The notes under the pieces are model-generated. The model did not search any database, was not told where the DNA came from, and was given only the letters and a program-made list of their open reading frames with translations. A stretch of 64,000 nt of DNA from Entoloma clypeatum (lineage: Eukaryota > Basidiomycota > Agaricomycetes > Agaricales > Entolomataceae), in assembly GCA_963565915.1 (NCBI GenBank), contig OY751495.1:3162001-3226000 (forward strand), written 5' to 3'. Below, piece by piece: positions 1 to 11,027 of the stretch; position 1 is the stretch's first letter, and every line of letters starts with the position of its first letter. The translations under genes were made by a program, and so were the position numbers.

Positions 1-393
1 ATTGACTTCCTCAAGATTGCCATGATTATCGATTACAATTGTAGTCTTTTGAAACTCATAGGAGTCATATTCAATTTGAGGTTTGGTTGGGACTGTCGAC
101 ATCAGCTTTCGAGGGCGGAAAGCACTTGTGTATTCAGTTGTCGTAGAAATACCTGAAAAGCAAAATCAATAAGGGTGGAACTCCTAAACATTAGACTAAT
201 GATGTACTAGTGGATGCCTTGCGTTTGGCACTTGGCTTCGCCCGACTGGATGTGATATGGCTTGCAGATGATCGATACGTAGATGGCTTTCGGGATGTAC
301 TATAGCTTTCATCGACATCTATGATGGGTTCCTATAGTAGATTCACAATTAAAAATCCATGAAACTTGAAGGTTAGCAGTAGTACTGCTACTA

Positions 394-1545
394 TCAAGAT
401 ACCGATTGTGCCTCATAGACATAAACACACAGACTGAGCCGCCGGTCCTTGATGTCAGTCTCCGAGATTTTGGAGTCTGCTTTGAGTGTGTTGAACATTG
501 CCTCCACACTGCCGACAATATGGCTCTCGGTCAGCTGAAAATTATATACAGCTTTGGCGGATTGATTGATTCCAAACGTAACACTAAGATATTCAGTCAG
601 CATCAATTGGAAAATGATAAACTTGAACGTGGCCTTACTCCTCGAAATTCAAGACATTTAAACCACTACTGTTGGAAGCCAGTGACTCGCACCATGCTTT
701 TTTTAACTCATTTTGTGCATGACAGAGAATGGAATTTGCTGGGTCTGAGCCGAAGAACTTCTTCAAGACGGGTAAGAGCTGGGCCTTTATAGACGAGAAC
801 GAGAGGCAGACACTCGTATAAATGAGCAGACCATGCCAGGAACAAGGAATAAGTATCACCTTTCTTGTGATACCACCATTTTTGGGATAATAGTAGAGTG
901 TTGCTTCCATCGTTATCGTGTCATTCTTGGCTTGCTTCTTGAGAGTAGATATTTTATTCTTGAGTTGAGCGGCATTTGCAGCTTGGAGACCAGCATTCAA
1001 TGTAGGGGGTTGGTTCAGGCGATGTTCGGAGGTAGTTGATTGATAGTTTGCAGCACGCACGAGGATGCTGTCCTTTGCTTTATTGACTTCTACCAGGATT
1101 CAATTATATACGCCAGGTATAGGAATTCCAGCATACCATCTGTGACTGAACGGGCAGGCTTGGCTTCAAAGAGAAGCTGGTACGACGCCAGTTCAAGAAA
1201 GCCTGATGTAACATACCTTCCATACAAGCACCACAGAGTGTGTTTTTCATATACGGATAGACGATGGAACAATTTTCGCATTGTGGCTGTTGCTGAGTTG
1301 GTGTTATTAGTTCAGTGTTATCGGAGGGAGTGGTGTTAACCTTGCCTCAATTGCTTCTCGTTCTATGGATGATGGTGCTTTTGAGAGCTTTATACACTTC
1401 ATGCACTGGTCTTCGTCAAGCCCACGGAACAATAGTGCACAACCAGTACAAACCCCCATTTCAGAACTTTCAGGTGTTAAGAAAGAGCACTGTAGTGGGC
1501 GTTTAGGAAATCGGCAACAAGGAACATGACAAGGTTCAAAGTGCG
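394..1545 (-). CDS. Partial CxxC-rich fungal protein (multi-exon)
   Basis: Translating the minus strand gives several exon-like blocks in a row. Near 1340-1545 there is a segment with CxxC-type pairs (CTGC and CMKC) ending at a gttaac donor. Near 1195-1285 a second such segment contains CENC and CGAC. Near 870-1060 lies a Lys/Ala-rich helical segment that stops at a gtgata donor. Around 394-800 further open stretches occur, but in different frames and with stops between them. Paired zinc-ribbon-like Cys motifs followed by such a region recall the N-termini of agaricomycete alpha-kinase-like proteins, but no kinase domain is visible. The gene may continue past the left edge or be decaying. I cannot name its function. 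Confidence 0.35.
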
Positions 1546-1560
1546 AACTTGTATCAGGCA

Positions 1561-4372
1561 GAGACGCACCTTCAGTTTCTGTTTAAGGGAATTGAGTCTC
1601 TGGCATCATGTTCTTTTTTGTCTACTCATACTTAGTCTACGACAATCCAGGTCTTTGTGCTCTCGTTACAGGTATCTTGATCTCTGTTAACGCCATCAGC
1701 CACTATCTGGCCTCAATTTGGCTTACAGCAAAAAAGCGAAGGCGCCTTTGCTTTTTTGCGTCATGTGTTCAATTGATCGATGTGGTCTCTGATTCGACAA
1801 AACTATATCCTCAAGGAAGGGTTGAACCCGTACGATCACTAACATATCGCGCCGAGCCCCGACATATATATTCCTATATCAATTGCGCCCTGCAGGTATT
1901 GAGAAGGTTGTTAGGGGAACCTCAGAAGGCTGTCAAGACACGGAAATCTGTAAAATTCGAGGCGCGAATCCAAAATACAGCTGGCGCACCGTACCCCCCA
2001 CTGCCTTTCTTTAGCACGAAAGACGGCGTGTACCCCCAGGTACAACCATGCGGAACTGAATATGTTTCTGTCGCATGATCATCTTTGACCGCCTTAACTG
2101 CCCCAAATCTCCCTCGACCGTTTACTTTCAAAAGTGACCATAAAGGGATGCTTGGCAGGGCAAACACACCCGGGCGCATTGACGAAGGCCAAGGGTCGTG
2201 CTGGAAAACACTTGTGCCCCGTTCCTGAATTCGGGGAATGGAGGCGTTGCCAGGGACTCCTCCGTCTTCTCCTGTAAGGGCCCTCAAGTGTTCTGGTCTT
2301 TCCTTTTCGGTCAAGTGTTTACCTGGGTGTGATTTGATTTAGGTTGCTTCTCTGGAAAAGCATTACGCTAGCCTCTAGCTCAGCGCCAGTACTACAGTAT
2401 GGGTGTGACAATACTACCTCCCTTTTTCACCCCGAAATTTGACAGACACGAAATTGAGGAAGAGTGGTGAGCTTCACATGGCGTATCGTAAGTTCCAACA
2501 TTCAAATTTCAGTGGTGAATCTTCGTCATGGATGCCTTTCGTGGTGTCTTACTCAACTAAGATGGACTCCACGCCAGTTCATTCAGCACTAAGACTTTCT
2601 GGCGAGATGATATGGATCGAGGAGTTCTCGATCCGCCGTTGGGACGATCTCTTTCTAATTGCCCATGTCAAGTTCCTATCTCGAAACCTGTTGGAAATAA
2701 GGAAAACCTAAAATAAAACAGACCCCCGCATTCATAGAAGGGCGGCATCCAGACTTTGGGGACACTGAGTAGATTCAAATGTTTTTCAGTGGAAAACTCG
2801 AAAACCTTTCCTTCGAACTCTGTAATCCGAGATGCAAGACCGCCAGATCGAGACCGGTCACATTACTTACCGTTGCAGGCCGGGAGTTACGTCACCTCGC
2901 TCTCACATACGCCGCGATTCTTGCCTGCTTTGCGCGCGTACGCCACATCGTCACATCTTTGAATCGGAGAGCGACGTCCAAGTCCAGACTCGGAAAGCAA
3001 AAACACCGCAAAGAAGAGGGGCGGGGGCGCCTAGACCCTGGAGACCTTACAGTACTAGACTCTTGAAATCACGTAGTCTGTACACGATCATGATGTCCGA
3101 GTTGCTGAGTTGATCACTGTTCGGAAATTTATGGTCGGATATACTACATTCCAGGCCGATGCAGAAGCCGCCGCGAGAGTGTAAGACCGGCGAATCAGAT
3201 CTCAATACTGTAAACCTCGCTACAATCGCGTTGGGTGGAATCTCGACTTCTTACTGGCACGGACTTGGGCGTTGCAGTCGGATCGAAGGCTTTCGACCAT
3301 GGATTTCGTCGCTTTTGGCCGGCAGTCTGGACGTGGGTCGACTATCATATACCCGCAGTCGATTTGCTGCTGGCGCCTAAAGTTGTCGTTCCGCATAGTA
3401 TATCTTGAGGAAATCTTGTCCTTTGAACAAAGAGACTTGTCCTCTTTTCCGGTTAACATCACTTGAATTTGGTGTGGCCGGGAGTTCTGGGGATAGAATT
3501 ATGATTAGGCACTCCATCTCTGGGGTAAGTGAGGTTTTCATGCCGAATGTCGTCGAATGTTTAAATGAGGATTTATGATACGGTAACTCACTAGACACCT
3601 CGTTAAATTTAGGGATGGACTCCTTTTTTTTGGAAGAATGTTTGCGATATCCCCACTTGTGCTCTGGTGAGCCATGACATACACGCCCTCATTCAGGTCA
3701 ATATTTCCTTGTTCACATCGAAGGGTGACGCAAGGACTTACAAAGTTGCTTTGACCATAAATCCAATTCCACTCGCCATCGCCACCGCGCAGGACACGCA
3801 GAAATGTTGATGGCAGACATACCACTAGCACTCCTATGTAGCACCGGGGAATGTGCAGTGTTGAAGATGATGTGGTCATCAATCTGAGGGATACCGCTCA
3901 CAGGAATTCGAAACTCCCAAAGGAAGGCTGCTACTGCCTGTATTGCCAATGACCGTAGCCTGTGACGTGTCCGGGACGTACCTTCATGTAAGTTAGCCGA
4001 TTTTTACTGCCTTTCCTATTCGGATTTGGCATACAGTAAGTATACATATTATCATGATGTAGGGAAGGGACGCAGAAGATTTTATCGGACGCTCAAATCG
4101 TCAGCTTGCCTTGTAATCCTAGATCCCGGCTGGCACTGGTGTTTGAAGGCTGTACATTGGAACCTAGGCGACTCTTTCAAGTTTGAAGTTTCGTGGAAGT
4201 TCTGTTGGTGGTCGAGTGACGGCCCGGTGTTTGCCGGTTGGTCCTTAGCAGAACTACTCACATAGCACAGTACTGCGATAGCTCCTGGAGGCAACACTTT
4301 GTACGTCTCGTCCTGCGCTGAAGAGAACCTTCTCCTCACTGAATTCTTCAGAAACAATCACTGATTCTGACA
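1561..4372. other. Non-coding stretch with one gene relic
   Basis: No convincing gene is seen. Open stretches are short, lack family resemblance and are not connected by plausible introns. The only recognisable content is the MYND-gene relic at 3159-3376. Confidence 0.5.
3159..3376 (+). pseudogene. Relic of the neighbouring MYND gene
   Basis: This stretch of about 220 bp aligns by eye with 4703-4925 of the intact MYND gene downstream. It opens with a matching Met and a Pro-Pro-Arg-Glu-Cys-Lys-Thr block, then a Leu-Asn-Thr-Val block and an Ala-Leu-Gly-Gly block. The frame then slips, although the nucleotides stay clearly related through the equivalent of the Phe-Trp-Pro-Ala-Thr-Trp-Thr-Trp region. 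No matching sequence is seen before or after. It looks like a truncated, frameshifted duplicate rather than a working gene. Confidence 0.75.
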
Positions 4373-6737
4373 ATGCCAATGACCATAAATTCAGCAGCTC
4401 CTGAGGCCACAAAAATTCTGCCGCCTCCATTGGACATATACCATCGTGAATATTCAGTGCCCAAACTTACGTTTCCCGAGGAGATTCCCCGATGGGATAA
4501 AATACCCAGAGATATCCGAGTAGGCGTCATTCATCACATTCCTCCGTCGTCATGAAAGTGTGATGGTCGCTCCTTGCAGATTCTCGCCCATCAAGCTGAG
4601 ACTGGCTCTGTTGAAGCTTTAGAAGGTCTAATTGTCTGCATGGGGAGTGAAGTTTTAGTCGCTCTACAGACCAGAGTGCAGGATATACTCCACTCCCGTC
4701 TGATGAAGAAGCCACCACGAGAGTGCAAGACCGAATCCGACCTCAATACCGTCAAACTCGCCACGGTCGCGCTGGGTGGAGTGCTTCGACTCTTCACGGA
4801 CCTGGGCGTTGCAGTCGGATCGGAGGCTTTTGAAGATGGGTTTCGTCGTTTTTGGCCAGCGACCTGGACATGGGTCAGGTATCTATACACCCGCATATAC
4901 TCTGCAGGTCTCCTTCACCCTCATGGCACCAAGTTGATCTCGGGCGCCGACAAGATGACGCTCCAAACTATTCACCAGCTTATGCCTCGTTTACTCGGTT
5001 GTAAATCCCTCGAGGAGACTCGGAACCCTGGCGAGACGCTGGGACAACCGACTGATGCGTTTTTAATCCTTGCAGATACTTGGATCAGGTTGTCCGAAAT
5101 CCAGCCCGACCGCGCCCTTTTTACCACAGCAAAGATTCGAGCGTCTATAATCAGGTGCCTAATGGATTACTTCCAACGGGATCTCGAAAAGTGGCCTCTT
5201 GTGCTGATAAAGAGCATGAAAGAGGGAAACCCCAAACTAGCTTCAGTTTGCTCGAATTATGTTCGTATTGTCGTCCAAGGAGGAGAGGAAGATTGGGTGT
5301 ACGATTTCTCATCCCTTGCCGAGATCATCACCATTCTTATCCAGAGAGTGGACCAACTTGACCATGTCCTTCTGTCACAACATATCATGATCGACATGAC
5401 TCACGCCTTTACCTTCTTCACGAAGAACTTGGGACGGCGTGCCAGGCTTGCTTCCCAAATAGAACACGATGTCCTTACAGATCTTGGTGCAGCCACTGCC
5501 CTTCAGTATCTTATAGCTTGCTGCGGGGTTTCCGATGCGTTTACTTGGATCATTCAAAGTCTCCGCTCGGGACTCATCCCATCTCTCCTGCGCTACGCAA
5601 CATTTCCGAAGGAGCTACGAAAGCTGTCACAAAAACTGACGGGGCGTAGGACTTCCTTTTCCAAAGACTACCCCGAGGATGTCGTCGATAGGAGCGTCGT
5701 TGAAATGATCAAGCGTCTCGAACCGTACCTCGTCTACCGTTCCGTCGTCCGCCAAGTAGAGAGACCTTTGAAAGACCCGGGGTTGTCTGTCCTGGAATCT
5801 CGTCTCCCTTCTAACTCAATCATGTCCTTAGTTTGGCCAGCATTCAAGGCCGTAGCGGAAGCGCGGATGGAAGGGAAAAAAGCCTTTGATCTCACGGAAA
5901 AGTACTCGCAAAAATGCGCTGCTCCTGATGTGAGCATTTTTTAAATTATCAGTTCCATCTTCTGTTTTTCATCATTGACTAGTGCGACGGCGTGGAAACG
6001 AAGGCATTGTTTCGGCATTGCGCCGGATGTCAGGCCACGTCATACTGTTCCAAGGCATGTCAAACTCTGGATTGGAAGTCGGGCAGGCACCGCGACTTTT
6101 GCTTGAAGCTCAGGGAAGATCGCGCTGGTATGTTCGCGTCCAGGCCGACCCATCCTCTTTTATTGATTTCCCATGACCCATTGTAGCCGGGATTCCATCC
6201 CCCATTTCTCAGCTTGACTTGCTTTTCATTTTCGTCACCGTTGTTCTTGAGCTCTATCATGATTACCGTGAAATTATCAAAACTAGGGACAAGTTTCTCT
6301 CTCAGAACCCCAGGAACGTGGAGTTCGTAATTGTCATGGATTATTGCATGTATCCAACAATGACCTGCTTCGACCTGTCTGATGCATTTCCTCCATCCCT
6401 CCGGCCTCAACTTTCGAATCGGATCCGTAATAAAGACACAACATCAGGAGTCTCTTCTTCCCCATCCGCTGCTTTGATCGTAGGTATCCCTCACGGAAAC
6501 GTTGTCCAGTACGGAATTGCGCACTCTGGAAAGGCGCCGACTACCTTGGGGTGGGCTTTGGAAGGGATTGGCAAGAAAACGAGCAACTTGAAGCAGGCTT
6601 TCCCCGGTCGTTCGTATGAGAGGTGGAGCCGAGTAGATCCCCAGTGGCTCTCGAAGCTACCAACCCAGATTACGTTCGATATCAGTGAACCCCTGGAGCT
6701 GACGATATCACAGATGGGTCTCCATTTACCAGATTAA
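4373..6737 (+). CDS. MYND-type zinc-finger protein, 730 aa
   Basis: Four exons: 4373-4519, 4580-5929, 5983-6127 and 6187-6737, with introns of 60, 53 and 59 nt. The exons total 731 codons with stop. The zinc finger lies at about residues 494-540: a CAAPDC pair split by intron 2, then CAGC, YCSKACQ, a Trp and a final His...Cys, which is the MYND pattern. The first 490 residues are a mostly helical region of unknown role, a layout common in expanded agaricomycete MYND families. MYND fingers usually bind proline-rich partners; no catalytic SET domain is visible. The start at 4373 is chosen because the upstream exon joins in frame through a clean gt...cag intron; Met at 4379 is also possible. The last part repeats after the gap at 16412 with frameshifts. 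Confidence 0.8.
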
Positions 6738-7227
6738 GCAGGAAGGGTCTCGTGTCTCTTATCTCGACGGACAGGAATGATTAACAGCTATTGCCTAATG
6801 CTACCGATATTTCATTCGCTAGCGGTTGCAACTTTAAAGTTTACATATTGGCGTTGTATCGCATGTGCATGATCAGGCTTGCAGATTCATGGATTCTCGA
6901 ACGTAGCGCAAGACGTAGCACCGAGCCTATCAAAGCTGGAGTATTCCAGATTTCAACCTCACCTGGTGCCGCTGAATCCCCTGTGAAACCCAGATTGAAA
7001 ATACTTGTGACCGTGACAACCACTTGTATGCGTGACGTCGGAAGAGTTGGTCGAAAGAGTACAGTACTATTCATCACCTCCAATCGCTCTGCCTACCAAC
7101 AGTACACCAGGGGTGTCGATACCTCGAGAGGTTCAGGTACGTGATCCAAGCATCGACACTACTTTGCAATTGCTTTTTGACCGCATGCAGGATGATATTA
7201 CATTGATCTTTTAACCCAAGAACATCA

Positions 7228-7425
7228 GACCGTCTGTACCCACCTAGCGAAGAAGGCACTAGAGGAGTGCAAGCACCGAATCAGGCATGAATATTGTCAC
7301 AGGCGCTGCCTCTGCGTTATATGTTACAACCGTCATCCCAGTTGGAACGACGTCGATGTCATTTTGGGAGCACTTTTGAGGATCCTCACGACGAATGTTG
7401 AACGCCTCATGCGGATGCGATCAAG
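7228..7425 (+). pseudogene. Weak second relic of the MYND gene
   Basis: Two short blocks resemble 4700-4790 of the MYND gene. One carries a Lys-Lys...Glu-Cys-Lys core (about 7240-7275) and the other a Leu-Gly-Ala-Leu-Leu-Arg-Ile-Leu-Thr stretch (about 7355-7390). About 60 bases without similarity separate them. The match is weak and could be chance; only an alignment would settle it. Confidence 0.3.
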
Positions 7426-7693
7426 GTGCATATGATCTTCCTGTGACGGAAAGTGGAGTTGACCAGAGTCCTGGCAGACGTGTACATATTTGTTACTTCC
7501 TCATGGGCCTACACATGCTATTTTGGCTCACGAAGTTATCCTGGCACACTCTTGAGGAAACACTGCGGCGACGACCGTCACCTGGACATATTGGTGGCGT
7601 ACCAGAAAGTACTAGCATGCATCATCGCAGTGGCATGGTGATTTGTTCTGTTGAGTTCCCGACACACGCGAGGGCAACACCCTGCGTGGGCCC

Positions 7694-7700
7694 TATATAA
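7694..7700 (+). promoter_or_regulatory. TATA box of the repeat-protein gene
   Basis: The sequence tatataa stands about 200 bp before the ATG at 7899, with no other gene between. It fits a TATA-driven, strongly expressed secreted protein. The same site recurs at 19129-19135 in the second copy. Confidence 0.5.
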
Positions 7701-7898
7701 TGGGTGAATATGTAGACATGTTTCTTCACTCCTCAGCTGGTCTAACGAGTCCCACCCAAACCAATCAATCATCTTCACGAGGCTGTGCCTTTCCGTATCC
7801 AATTTCCCCACGAAAACCTTCATTTCCTCGTAGGTTTTTGAATTTTTCATCAGCTCCATAGACTTCAGGCTGACATACGCTTCTAGGACTCAAGTGAA

Positions 7899-9239
7899 AT
7901 GCGTTTCTCCACCCTCGCCACTGTCTCAGCCGTTGCTCTTGCTAGCTCTGCCGCTGCGTAAGTCCTTCTGTGAATCCTTCAATCTATTATAGTGCTGATA
8001 TCTTATATTCTTCTTAGCTACCCCACTCCCGCTAACGACTACGATCTGGCAGCACGCGGCGATGAAGACTTTTATTTGAGGAGTCTTTTCTACGACGACG
8101 AGGACGAGCTATTCGCGCGCAACGGGGGAACCAGCGGCGGTGCCCCGACTGCCGGTGGCGCGGCACCTTCCAGCGTTCACGCTGCCGCTGCCAAGGCCAG
8201 CGGTGGCAGAGGCAAGGCGACCAGCGCTGCTTCTCACGCACACGGCGGCGGCCGCGCGACTGTTAAAGCGTCCCGCCGATCCTTCTTCGACGAGGATGAG
8301 CTCTCTACACGTAACGGGGGAACCAGCGGCGGTGCCCCGACTGCCGGTGGCGCGGCACCTTCCAGCGTTCACGCTGCCGCTGCCAAGGCCAGCGATGGCA
8401 GAGGCAAGGCAACCAGCGCTGCTTCTCATGCACACGGCGGCGGCCGCGCCACTGTCAAAGCGTCCCGCCGCTCCTTCTTCGACGACGATGAGCTCTCTAC
8501 ACGTAACGGGGGAACCAGCGGCGGTGCCCCCACTGCCGGTGGCGCGGCACCTTCCAGCGTTCACGCTGCCGCTGCCAAGGCCAGCGATGGCAGAGGCAAG
8601 GCAACCAGCGCTGCTTCTCATGCACACGGCGGCGGCCGCGCGACTGTCAAAGCGTCCCGCCGTTCCTTCGACGGCGGCGATGAGCTCTCTACACGTAACG
8701 GGGGAACCAGCGGCGGTGCCCCCACTGCCGGTGGCGCGGCACCTTCCAGCGTTCACGCTGCCGCTGCCAAGGCCAGCGATGGCAGAGGCAAGGCAACCAG
8801 CGCTGCTTCTCATGCACACGGCGGCGGCCGCGCGACTGTCAAAGCGTCCCGCCGTTCCTTCGACGGCGGCGATGAGCTCTCTACACGTAACGGGGGAACC
8901 AGCGGCGGTGCCCCCACTGCCGGTGGCGCGGCACCTTCCAGCGTTCACGCTGCCGCTGCCAAGGCCAGCGATGGCAGAGGCAAGGCAACCAGCGCTGCTT
9001 CTCATGCACACGGCGGCGGCCGCGCGACTGTCAAAGCGTCCCGCCGTTCCTTCGACGACGACGATGAGCTCGTTGCACGTACGGCCGGCGGCGGTGCCCA
9101 TACTGCCGGTGGCAGATCCTTCTGGCCCAAGGCTGCTGCGCACGGCGGCAATGACGCCACCCTCAATGCAGCCCGGGACTTGGATGTCGAGGAGATCATG
9201 GAGATTATCGCGAGGGGTTACTACGGTGACTACTACTAG
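7899..9239 (+). CDS. Secreted tandem-repeat protein, candidate Kex2-processed precursor
   Basis: Two exons, 7899-7957 and 8018-9239, separated by a 60-nt gtaagt...ttag intron, encode 426 aa. Exon 1 supplies a signal peptide (MRFSTLATVSAVALASSAAA) and the start is chosen for this. After a short acidic leader come five 64-residue repeats rich in Gly, Ala, Ser and His, then a degenerate sixth unit and an acidic tail ending in GYYGDYY. Each full repeat carries one dibasic Arg-Arg pair in the context KASRRSF, followed by an acidic DDDEL-type segment. Fungal Kex2 cleaves after dibasic pairs, so the precursor could yield five near-identical secreted peptides. This is inferred from architecture; no sequence family is recognised. 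Alternatives are a cell-wall or hyphal-surface repeat protein. An identical copy lies at 19334-20674. Confidence 0.8.
8121..9080 (+). repeat. Five 192-bp tandem coding repeats
   Basis: Units start at 8121, 8313, 8505, 8697 and 8889, exactly 192 bp (64 codons) apart. Units 3-5 are almost base-identical, and differences gather in the acidic segment after the Arg-Arg pair. This suggests recent unit amplification or homogenisation. Because 192 is a multiple of three, long open frames also appear in other frames; these are shadows. Confidence 0.95.
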
Positions 9240-9574
9240 GCGAGCGACACACAGGATGTATTGTATTTGGTGAGTCTGGGTATCGTGAACTGGTGTGGTG
9301 GGCCACTCACATAGTACGGCAATATCCAAGTTTGTATGTAAAATATGTATCATTTGTATCAATGAGTAGATGTAAAGTTAGATGGTTGAGAAAATATGAA
9401 TATCTCTTTCTTACTGTTGTAAACTGTCTGTAGCAGCTGCGGCCACACTGGAGCAACTTGAACACAAGGTCATCCTTTATTTCGTAAGCAGAATCAAGAT
9501 CGCATACAGCGATTTTGTTTCGACTTGTCAAGTTGTCAGGGGCAGTCATAACTTCCAACAAAGTCTCCTTCGTT

Positions 9575-9722
9575 TTTGGCGCTGTTTGCAGTGTCGACGT
9601 TCCGATTGTCGACTGCCTCAGGCATTCCAAGGTCATTCCCGCTGCAGTCATAACATTCTCATATTTTTCGCGCTGTTCTCAGTGTTGACGCTCCGATTAT
9701 CGACTGCCTCAGCCGTTGCAAG
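9575..9722. repeat. Short direct repeat of about 55 bp
   Basis: Two diverged units, 9575-9631 and 9665-9722, share most of a gcgctgtt...cagtgt/cgacg...ccgatt...cgactgcctcag pattern, with a 33-bp spacer. Its role is unknown; it may be the end of a decayed mobile element. It recurs at 21010-21157. Confidence 0.6.
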
Positions 9723-10107
9723 AATAGAAGGGGTAGATCCCGTGTTGGCGCCCGTGCTTGGAGCATCCTCGGAACGGGGAATGCATTTTTGGGTCATCGC
9801 CAACTGAACAATGCCTTGGTACTCAGGCGTTGGCGTCTTTGGCGCTCGTCCTTGCAGTCCCTCCGGATACAAAGTTATCTGACTTTGCGTCCATGTCAAC
9901 CCATCGATGCTGCCGAGACCGTTAAGAACATCACCGCTATAGTGATCGGTCAATGCGAGCCGTATCTCGCCTTTTTTATGTAGGACACCTGGCCGCTGTT
10001 TAGGATCTCATAGTAAGTAAGTCAGTTCGCACATAACGCGTATACCCATTTCGTTCTGACAGCTACTCGCTGCTGCGCACAACTTATAGTCTACGTCAAA
10101 TTGTATC

Positions 10108-10540
10108 CTTCCCTCTCGGCCAGGATTTGGATATATGTTTCCTTCCCAACTCGATTCAGATGCTCCAGCCTGTCATCGTCCATTAACAGCTCTGCTGAGT
10201 GCCCTTGTGTGATTATCCCTGGGTCGAAAGTCGAAGGGAATGCCGTCCTGCGTTTCGGGAAAGGACAACATACACGTTGAAGAGTGTTAACCCGCCTGAC
10301 GGAGGTGTTTCCATGTCAATAATGACGATCGTCTGCCCCTGGGCGCGGTAGTCTGTGAATGCATATGCCAGAGTCAATGGATACTGCTCCCGCCTGACTG
10401 TTCGAGGCGCTACTTTTCCTTTGCGCTGTTGCACCGAAATACGCAAGCTGTGTGTGCGGCTCAATCGGTACGACTCCTTCTTCCAAACCATCTAGCGGCG
10501 GAATCCGACTGCGCTCCATCTTCACAAGCATTGTTCTATC
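10108..10540 (-). pseudogene. Relic of a Helitron-type PIF1 helicase (C-terminal part)
   Basis: The minus strand encodes three pieces of the C-terminal half of a PIF1-like helicase as found in fungal Helitrons. In order they are: LDGLEEGVVPIEP in one frame; then, after a frameshift, AYAFTDYRAQGQTIVIID with FNVYVVLSR about 10 residues later; then a tail with LLMDDDRLEHLNRVG. The YRAQGQT and VYVVLSR blocks are the late helicase motifs of superfamily 1. The N-terminal Rep/HUH domain and Walker motifs are absent. It is therefore a broken fragment. Its upstream end abuts the MYND-family relic at 10611, on the other strand. Confidence 0.75.
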
Positions 10541-10610
10541 GACTGCCAACGTGCATGCTGTCTGTTTTTTTTTCCCTTGACGCATATAGTGACATCTTTT
10601 CAAGGAAGCA

Positions 10611-11027
10611 TGGCCAGCGCACAAGACCGCCTGCAACCCTTTCTCTGCGTCAAACATGGGAAATGTCATGCCATTTTATGCCGATCACGGTTCCGTTCTA
10701 CCAACACCCATGATTACTCGTCAGGTCCTCGGGATCCCGCAATCTACGCCTCAATCCCACTTCCGCGCTGCCCATATCCCGAACAATAAAAAAAAATTAT
10801 TATCAAAATGCAGGTGCCGATTGGTTGGGATCTCTTTTTGTACACCAAGAAGAGGGACTTCGTGTGTCGTGTACGAAAGCGGGATGCACTGGCTGCGTAC
10901 GACCAAAGTGAAGGCAATCAAAGCGCAAGGGTTGGGCGGTGTCACGGCGTATTTCGCGGCTGACCTGAAGAGCAAGGATGAGCTTGTGGTGAAAGGATCG
11001 GAGCTGCTAGCTGGGCAACCGTTTTGA
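10611..11027 (+). pseudogene. Relic of a MYND-family gene, C-terminal part
   Basis: The stretch reads as a decayed copy of the same gene type as 12254-12985. It shares, in order, a Gln-Pro-Phe-Leu-Cys block, a MPFYADHG block, an IPQSTPQSHFRAAHIPNN block and a closing QGLGGVTAYFAADLKSKDEL block before its stop. These pieces sit in at least two frames, and a middle block (GWDLFLYTKKRDFVCRVRK) is in another frame again. So it is frameshifted, with no start or zinc finger of its own. It recurs at 22046-22462. Confidence 0.65.

Larger units (their letters stand above)
6738..7898. other. Intergenic region with a TATA box
   Basis: Short open stretches occur but none forms a credible gene. A weak MYND-gene-like relic lies at 7228-7425. 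The promoter of the repeat-protein gene lies at the right end. Confidence 0.5.

Noticed and set aside
1608..2078. 156-codon plus-strand open frame with a hydrophobic start
   Set aside because: The later part is basic and irregular, there is no promoter or intron signal, and no homologue is recognised.
8140..9273. 377-codon plus-strand open frame in another phase over the same repeats
   Set aside because: Same shadow effect; low-complexity Ala/Leu/Pro translation without a leader.
8109..9362. 417-codon open frame on the minus strand over the repeat gene
   Set aside because: It is a shadow of the 192-bp repeats: GC-rich units whose length is a multiple of three stay open in several frames. 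The plus-strand frame has a signal peptide and intron, this one has neither.
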